From Planctomycetota bacterium (GTDB taxonomy: Bacteria; Planctomycetota; Phycisphaerae; UBA1845), in contig JADFIX010000074.1 in the NCBI GenBank assembly GCA_022566435.1, positions 1-9,598 of the forward strand: 9,598 nucleotides of DNA, read 5' to 3'. Numbering within the stretch: position 1 is the first letter of the stretch; each line of letters opens with the position of its first letter. Made by a program: the position numbers and the translations under genes. Shown here piece by piece: positions 5,475 to 9,598 of this stretch. A model generated the notes under the pieces. The model worked only from the letters and a program-made list of their open reading frames with translations, ran no database searches and was not told the DNA's origin.

Positions 5475-7724
5475 ATGGCTTGCCCCGATCTGGAAAAGCT
5501 CGAGCAGCTCTTAAGTCATGACCTGCCGCAGGACGACCGATCGGAGATCGAGACTCATCTTAGCGCCTGCCCGGCTTGCTCCGATCGTCTTTCCGATCTC
5601 TCAGAGAATGAGAAGCTGCTGCGGGAGATCGAACATGTCCTTCCCGATGGCGCCGAAAAGCATCCCGAGACCGCGGCGGTGCCCACATCGATCGGCCACT
5701 ACACGATCGTCCGCGAACTCGGCCGTGGCGGAATGGGTGTGGTCTATGAGGCCAAGCAGGAGTCTCCCCGACGTAGCGTGGCGCTGAAGGTCATTCGCGG
5801 CGGAGGTCGTCTTGACGGCCATCGCGCGGCCTCACTCCGTCGCGAGGCGCAGGCGCTCGCCCGACTCAAACATCCCGGGATCGCGACCATACACGAGGCG
5901 GGGCAGACCGAGGACGGCGAGCACTATTTCGCGCTGGAATTGGTCGACGGGACGCCGCTGAACGATTTCGCACAGTCCCATTCGCTCGGGCTACGGGATC
6001 GGCTCGGCCTGTTTCATCGAATCTGCGACGCAGTGGCCTACGCTCATCAACGCGGCGTGATCCACCGTGACATCAAGCCGTCCAACATCCTGATCGACGC
6101 CGACGGTCAGCCGAAGCTCCTCGATTTCGGATTGGCGCGGATTACCGACAGCGACGTGACCATGACCACGGTGGTGACCGAGGTCGGAAAGATCCAGGGG
6201 ACGTTGCCGTACATGAGCCCGGAGCAGGCACGTGGCAATCCGGACGACATCGACCTGCGCAGCGACGTCTACTCCCTGGGCGTCGTTCTATTCGAGTTGC
6301 TCACCGGGCAACTTCCGTACATCGTCGATCGTGTGCTCTTGCCCGAAGCGTTACGGGTGATTTGTGAGCAAGAGCCACGAAAACCGAGCACGATCAGTCG
6401 TTCGCTTCGCGGCGATCTGGAAACGATCGCGCTCAAAGCCCTCGCAAAGGATCCCGATCGCCGCTACCAAAGCGTCAGTGCGTTGGGCGACGACGTGCGA
6501 AATTATCTGACTCGTCAGCCGATTCTCGCCCGGCCGCCCAGCGCGACCTATCAGTTCAGCAAGCTCGTATCTCGGCACAAGTTACCGTTCGCCTTTGCGG
6601 CCGTGCTGTTCGCCCTTGTTACCGGGTTCGGCATTTGGATGACACTGTTGTACCGGGATGCCGAGTCACTGCGATTGGCCGAACGTGACCAGCGCCGGAC
6701 GGCGGAAGCGAACCTGACCAGAGCGCTTGACGCGGAGCAGGACGCGAGCACCGAAGCGGAGCGGGCTCGGACCGAATCCGAAACGGCGACCCGCGTCAAG
6801 GACTTCATGCTGGAATTGTTTGCCGGGGCTACGCCTGAAGTCGCGCGAGGAGAGGAAATCTCCGCCCGCGAACTGCTGGATCGAGGCGCGAAGAAAATCG
6901 CCGATGAACTGGGTGACGAACCGATCATCCAGGCCAGTTTGATGACCGCCATCGGAACGGTCTACCGTCAGCTCGACGTCCTCGACGAGGCGGAGCGGCT
7001 GCTTGACCAAGCGCTGGCCATTCGACGGGAAGTCCAGGGCGACAGTCACATCGACACCATCAAATGCATGCATCAGTTGGGAATGCTCTACCAGCACTCG
7101 GGTAGATATGTTGAGTCCGAACGTGTGCATAGGGAGACGCTTGATCTGGCCACTGAGGCGCTGGGTCCGGAGCACGAGCAGACCCTGGCCGCGATGTGCA
7201 GCCTGGCGCTTGCACTCAATTGGCAAACCAAATGGGACGAAGCGGAGTCGTTGTACCGCAAGACCATCGACTTAAGCGATCGGATCCTCGGTGAGGACCA
7301 GGACGTCTCGTGGGCAGCACGGAGCGGCCTGGCAAGTTTGCTGATTAAACAGACCCGTCCGCATGAGTCCTTACCCATCAGAAAGGAGCTCCTAGAAACG
7401 TTTCGACGCACGTGGGGTGACGATCATCCCGATACACTGGCGCAGATGAACGGTGTGGGGATGAACTACCTTCTGCTTGGTCGTTCAAAGGAAGCGGAAG
7501 CAATATTCCGTGAGGCGTTGGAAGGATTCCGCCGCATCGTCGGAGAAGAACATGGTTCCACACTGACGCTTTCCGCCAACCTAGCGTTTAGCCTGAATCA
7601 ACTAGACCAACTCGAAGAGGCAGAGAAACTGTATCGTAGCACACTGGTAGTACAGAAGCGGGTTTTCCCGGATCGGAAAGGCGATTATTTGGGGACCATG
7701 GTCAGCCTTGCGTCCACCCTATGA
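5475..7724 (+). CDS. Zinc-finger/Ser-Thr protein kinase/TM/TPR protein, ending at an in-frame TGA
   Basis: A 749-residue membrane-anchored eukaryotic-type kinase, probably the controller of the adjacent sigma factor. The N-terminus has an anti-sigma-like zinc motif H28-x3-C32-x2-C35. The kinase domain (about 75-345) is complete: G83-R-G-G-M-G88 loop, Lys105 in VALK, Glu124 in the C helix, H197-R-D199-I-K-P-S-N204, D217-F-G219, and SPE at 248-250. One transmembrane segment spans about 370-392, followed by an Ala/Glu/Arg-rich probable coiled coil (394-440) and kinesin-light-chain-type TPRs of about 42 residues from 487 on. The start has AGGAG nine bases upstream. The TGA at 7722-7724 falls inside the seventh TPR, and the TPR frame continues to 8261, giving 928 codons in all. 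If the TGA terminates, the kinase domain and six TPRs remain, so kinase activity could survive. Base composition becomes less GC-rich in the distal TPRs. Confidence 0.88.
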   Translation: MACPDLEKLEQLLSHDLPQDDRSEIETHLSACPACSDRLSDLSENEKLLREIEHVLPDGAEKHPETAAVPTSIGHYTIVRELGRGGMGVVYEAKQESPRRSVALKVIRGGGRLDGHRAASLRREAQALARLKHPGIATIHEAGQTEDGEHYFALELVDGTPLNDFAQSHSLGLRDRLGLFHRICDAVAYAHQRGVIHRDIKPSNILIDADGQPKLLDFGLARITDSDVTMTTVVTEVGKIQGTLPYMSPEQARGNPDDIDLRSDVYSLGVVLFELLTGQLPYIVDRVLLPEALRVICEQEPRKPSTISRSLRGDLETIALKALAKDPDRRYQSVSALGDDVRNYLTRQPILARPPSATYQFSKLVSRHKLPFAFAAVLFALVTGFGIWMTLLYRDAESLRLAERDQRRTAEANLTRALDAEQDASTEAERARTESETATRVKDFMLELFAGATPEVARGEEISARELLDRGAKKIADELGDEPIIQASLMTAIGTVYRQLDVLDEAERLLDQALAIRREVQGDSHIDTIKCMHQLGMLYQHSGRYVESERVHRETLDLATEALGPEHEQTLAAMCSLALALNWQTKWDEAESLYRKTIDLSDRILGEDQDVSWAARSGLASLLIKQTRPHESLPIRKELLETFRRTWGDDHPDTLAQMNGVGMNYLLLGRSKEAEAIFREALEGFRRIVGEEHGSTLTLSANLAFSLNQLDQLEEAEKLYRSTLVVQKRVFPDRKGDYLGTMVSLASTL

Positions 7725-8261
7725 CATTTGGGAAAATACGACGAAGCTGAGGCGCTCGCACTCGAGTCCCTGACAGGTCGTATTGAGCTCTCGGGCGACA
7801 ATAATCTCCTCACGTACATAACAATGGCAGCACGAGATTGGATTACGTGGAAGCAAGGCCGTTTGAGCGAAGCTGAGGAGCTCATGCGCAAGACGATAGA
7901 AATAGAGCGCGAGCACCTTGGCGATAAGCATCAGACGACTGTTGAGTCGATGAGCCACCTGGCCGCGGTTTTGACCGAGAGGGGGCGGCTTGACGAAGCC
8001 GAGCGCCTATTCGCTGAAACGCTCCCACTGGCAGGTGAAGCTTTTGGTGAAGGGCACTTTACGACTCAATGGATCAACACGGAATACGCCAAGTGCCTGG
8101 CACTTCAGGGCAATCAAGAGGAAGCCCGTACCATTCTGAGAAAGGCGCTTGCCGTATTGTCCGACACGGTCGGCGCCGAGCACCGCGCCACCCGCAATGC
8201 CCGCCAGGCTCTCGCCGATCTGCCCGCGGCTCGCGAATCGCTGACGTCGTTGGGCGAGTAA
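7725..8261 (+). CDS. C-terminal TPR part of the kinase, after an in-frame TGA
   Basis: This continues the kinase frame directly: the codons after the TGA read HLGKYDEAEALALES, the second half of a TPR whose first half (YLGTMVSLASTL) precedes the stop. Three further TPRs follow (ITWKQGRLSEAEELMRKTIE, LAAVLTERGRLDEAERLFAE, KCLALQGNQEEARTILRKAL), and the tail HRATRNARQALADL is typical of the ends of planctomycete kinase-TPR proteins. It stops at TAA 8259-8261. It has no credible start of its own: the TTG at 7728 lies inside a TPR helix and lacks a ribosome site, and the ATG at 7721 is in another frame. It is best read as the distal part of the kinase, expressed only through readthrough or recoding, or else silent. 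Confidence 0.7.
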   Translation, partial: HLGKYDEAEALALESLTGRIELSGDNNLLTYITMAARDWITWKQGRLSEAEELMRKTIEIEREHLGDKHQTTVESMSHLAAVLTERGRLDEAERLFAETLPLAGEAFGEGHFTTQWINTEYAKCLALQGNQEEARTILRKALAVLSDTVGAEHRATRNARQALADLPAARESLTSLGE

Positions 8262-8849
8262 ACGCTCAGGGCAATAACGACTCATACGCTGCACGGACCG
8301 GGTTCGACGTGCGGCGGCACCGAGGCGTGCTGCGATTCCGGACCGGCGCGTGTTACACGGCCGACCGCACCTGCTGTCTGGCCAACGGTGACTCACCGCA
8401 GGGCCCCGGCACGGCGTGCACTGCCCCGCAGGAGTGCTGCTTCTCTAACAATACATGCACGAATCTTGACCCGCTTTGCTGTGTCGACCAGGGCGGGACA
8501 CCGCAGGGAGCGGGTTCGACGTGTGGCACGTGCGGCGAGGGCACCTGTGATTGCGACGAGGACTTCGACAGTTGTTGTCAGGATTGCCCGTGCCCACCTT
8601 GCACACATTGCGAGGAAATTTGCACCGCAGGAAGAGCCTGCCGTTATGAGTGCGTTTCGGACTGCGGTGATGGAACGTGCGATCCGGCCTGCGAAAATTG
8701 CGACTCCTGCCCGGAGGATTGCGGGTGCGACGACTGCACGACCTGCAATCCCGCGACGGGAACATGCGACCCGGATTGCGGAAACGGGCGAGGACTGTGA
8801 TGACGGCAACAACGGCGATGGCGACGGTTGTTCCTCGACCTGTGCGGTA
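8262..8849 (+). pseudogene. Remnant of a Cys-rich secreted repeat protein, start-less with two frameshifts
   Basis: Coding similarity runs through three frame segments. First, 8286-8337 reads TLHGPGSTCGGTEACCDSG in the same frame as the kinase but after its TAA, with no start codon. Then 8343-8788 in another frame reads GACYTADRTCCLANGD, QGPGTACTAPQECCFSNNTC, DPLCCVDQGGTPQGAGSTC, CGEGTCDCDED, CGDGTCDPACENCDSCPEDC and CDPDCGNG. Then 8781-8849 in a third frame reads ETGEDCDDGNNGDGDGCSSTC, a DUF4215-type motif. The middle segment alone has about 33 cysteines in about 150 residues. These are repeats of exported planctomycete and myxobacterial proteins, presumably disulfide-rich and surface-exposed. 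No signal peptide remains and the 3' end stops abruptly. The gene is broken at both ends and not expressible as one protein. Confidence 0.7.
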
Positions 8850-8931
8850 GCCCGGGTTGCGCAGTTTGCGAACTCAAACGTACGTGGCGGTAGCGCTATC
8901 CCGGTTTTGTTGCAAAAGTCTTCACTACATT
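8850..8931. other. Junction between the Cys-rich remnant and the transposase remnant
   Basis: The Cys-rich similarity stops near 8849 and the transposase stop codon is at 8934-8932 on the minus strand. The segment should therefore contain the right end of the former insertion sequence. I cannot identify a terminal inverted repeat because the opposite end of the element is not visible here. No gene is supported. Confidence 0.35.
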
Positions 8932-9408
8932 TCAGAGGGGTGATTCAAAGAGTCCATCGGTGGACGATCGGGGTTCGCTGGCGAATTCTCTAGGGGTGAC
9001 GTCGCGGTCGGCGCAGATTTGTTCCTGTAGTTTCAGGCCAAGGCCGGTGATGATCTCCGCCTGATCCGAGTTGGGGCGTGCGATCCGGCGGAGGCGAAGC
9101 TTTCGACCCTCGACCGTCTCCAGCAGGATGTCGCCGATCTGAACATCGTGCAGGATCTTCAAGGCGACGGCCGGACTCATAGGGCGATCTCTCGGGCTGC
9201 CCTCCGGGGTCTCTGGGTCTTTCTTGCGGATTCGTGTTTTGAGACCTGCGTGGGCAAGCATGTGAGCCAACGCTTTCCACAGGACATAGGCCAATACGCA
9301 CACGAACACGTGGGCCTCGATGCGATCGGAGTTGTGATGCCACATCGGACGCAACTGTAGGTTCGTCTTCATCGTACGAAACGCGTCTTCCGCACGGGTT
9401 TGACGCGG
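8932..9408 (-). pseudogene. C-terminal remnant of an IS1634-like DDE transposase
   Basis: The minus-strand frame reads AEDAFRTMKTNLQLRPMWHH, then RIEAHVFVCVLAYVLWKAL, then a tail ending ESPL and TGA (8934-8932). This is the conserved C-terminal block of IS4/IS1634-type DDE transposases: the catalytic-Glu region (xEDAFRxxK), LRPxxH and the AHxFxCxLAYxLW helix. The usual protein is several hundred residues, but only about 158 codons remain. Similarity ends at about 9408, where the same frame meets TGA (9411-9409), and the sequence upstream does not continue the family pattern. An ATG at 9372 lies inside the conserved block and is not a real start. The element has lost its catalytic Asp residues and its left end, so it is inactive. 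Confidence 0.72.
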
Positions 9409-9411
9409 TCA

Positions 9412-9514
9412 ACCCGAACGTCTCAGCCACCGGAGCCGTTCACATCTTCAACTAGGAATGGCATTGCCCCGAAAAAACTCTCGCAGGTGTTACTTGAGAG
9501 TACCGAGTTCCAGC
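9412..9514. other. Short non-coding stretch with terminator-like hairpin
   Basis: No gene is seen. On the minus strand, downstream of the stop codon at 9517-9515, a six-base stem (GAGAGT at 9496-9501 pairing with ACTCTC at 9477-9482, 13-base loop) is followed by a run of six T on that strand (9477-9472, the first T shared with the stem). The stem is short and the loop long, so it is at best a weak intrinsic terminator for the gene entering from the right. Confidence 0.3.
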
Positions 9515-9598
9515 CTACTTCGTGCCCGTCGTTTTCGCAATTTGCATGGCCAGCTGTGAGTGCTCGATCCCCAGATCGACCCATTGGTCGATCAAGCG
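9515..9598 (-). CDS. Unidentified gene, last 27 codons, partial at the window edge
   Basis: A minus-strand frame open from the window edge reads RLIDQWVDLGIEHSQLAMQI and ends AKTTGTK, then TAG at 9517-9515. Amphipathic helical content and a following terminator-like hairpin suggest a genuine gene end, but 27 residues are too few to recognise a family. The coding stretch contains an eight-base perfect palindromic hairpin (9574-9593). It could also be a chance open frame. Confidence 0.3.
   Translation of the reverse strand, partial: RLIDQWVDLGIEHSQLAMQIAKTTGTK

Noticed and set aside
7721..7750. ATGA-type overlap at the kinase TGA as a restart site
   Set aside because: The ATG at 7721 opens a different frame that stops within ten codons, so it cannot express the distal TPRs.
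8388..8780. Alternative plus-strand frame opposite the Cys-rich reading (Arg/Ala-rich)
   Set aside because: Only the last part of that frame (8781-8849) shows a real motif. Before that the Cys-rich frame has clear repeats and the other frame is low-complexity shadow.
8990..9430. Alternative minus-strand frame overlapping the transposase remnant
   Set aside because: It lacks the AEDAFR/LRPMWHH/AHVFVCVLAY block, which is in the neighbouring frame. It is a shadow.

Overview
The window looks like a GC-rich chromosome segment from a member of the Planctomycetota (Phycisphaerae-like or a related uncultured lineage). This rests on protein styles typical of that phylum: an ECF sigma factor paired with a Ser/Thr kinase carrying TPRs, a secreted protein with a GGGYxLxGxIGQPD..GGFW repeat followed by dockerin-like Ca-binding loops, a 'GTAFxYQGxL..DFQFxLWDA..' secreted fibre-like protein, and Cys-rich GACC/CGDGxCD repeats. 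No marker gene fixes the taxon, so this is inference.

Layout. Bases 1-209 hold no gene I can support. On the minus strand, in transcription order, come a large secreted fibre/adhesin-like protein (4446 to 2284, interrupted by an in-frame TGA at 4026-4024), 22 bases later a secreted lysyl-endopeptidase-like serine protease (2261-735), then a small secreted dockerin-like protein (671-210). The divergent spacer 4447-4867 holds a leader hairpin and a clean inverted pair of REP-type hairpins (4625-4689). On the plus strand an ECF sigma factor (about 4868-5461) is followed 13 bases later by a zinc-finger/Ser-Thr kinase/TM/TPR protein (5475 onward). The kinase gene is also interrupted by an in-frame TGA (7722-7724), and its TPR frame continues to a TAA at 8259-8261. 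Directly after that stop lies a start-less, twice frame-shifted remnant of a Cys-rich secreted protein (8262 to about 8849). On the minus strand follow the C-terminal remnant of an IS1634-like DDE transposase (8932 to about 9408) and the last 27 codons of an unidentified gene entering from the right edge.

How it may work together. The sigma/kinase pair looks like a transcription-control module: sensor kinase in the inner membrane, TPRs outside or as a docking scaffold, sigma as output. It faces a run of three exported proteins (fibre, protease, dockerin-like), so control of the exported cluster by the sigma/kinase pair is a plausible but unproven model.

The most notable point is that two otherwise well-preserved, unrelated genes each carry a single in-frame TGA with coding similarity continuing in the same frame on both sides, while three neighbouring genes (sigma factor, protease, dockerin-like) end on TGA at positions that suit their families. 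Local gene decay, readthrough or recoding, and sequence error are all possible. Nearby frameshifts and the IS remnant favour decay or error.
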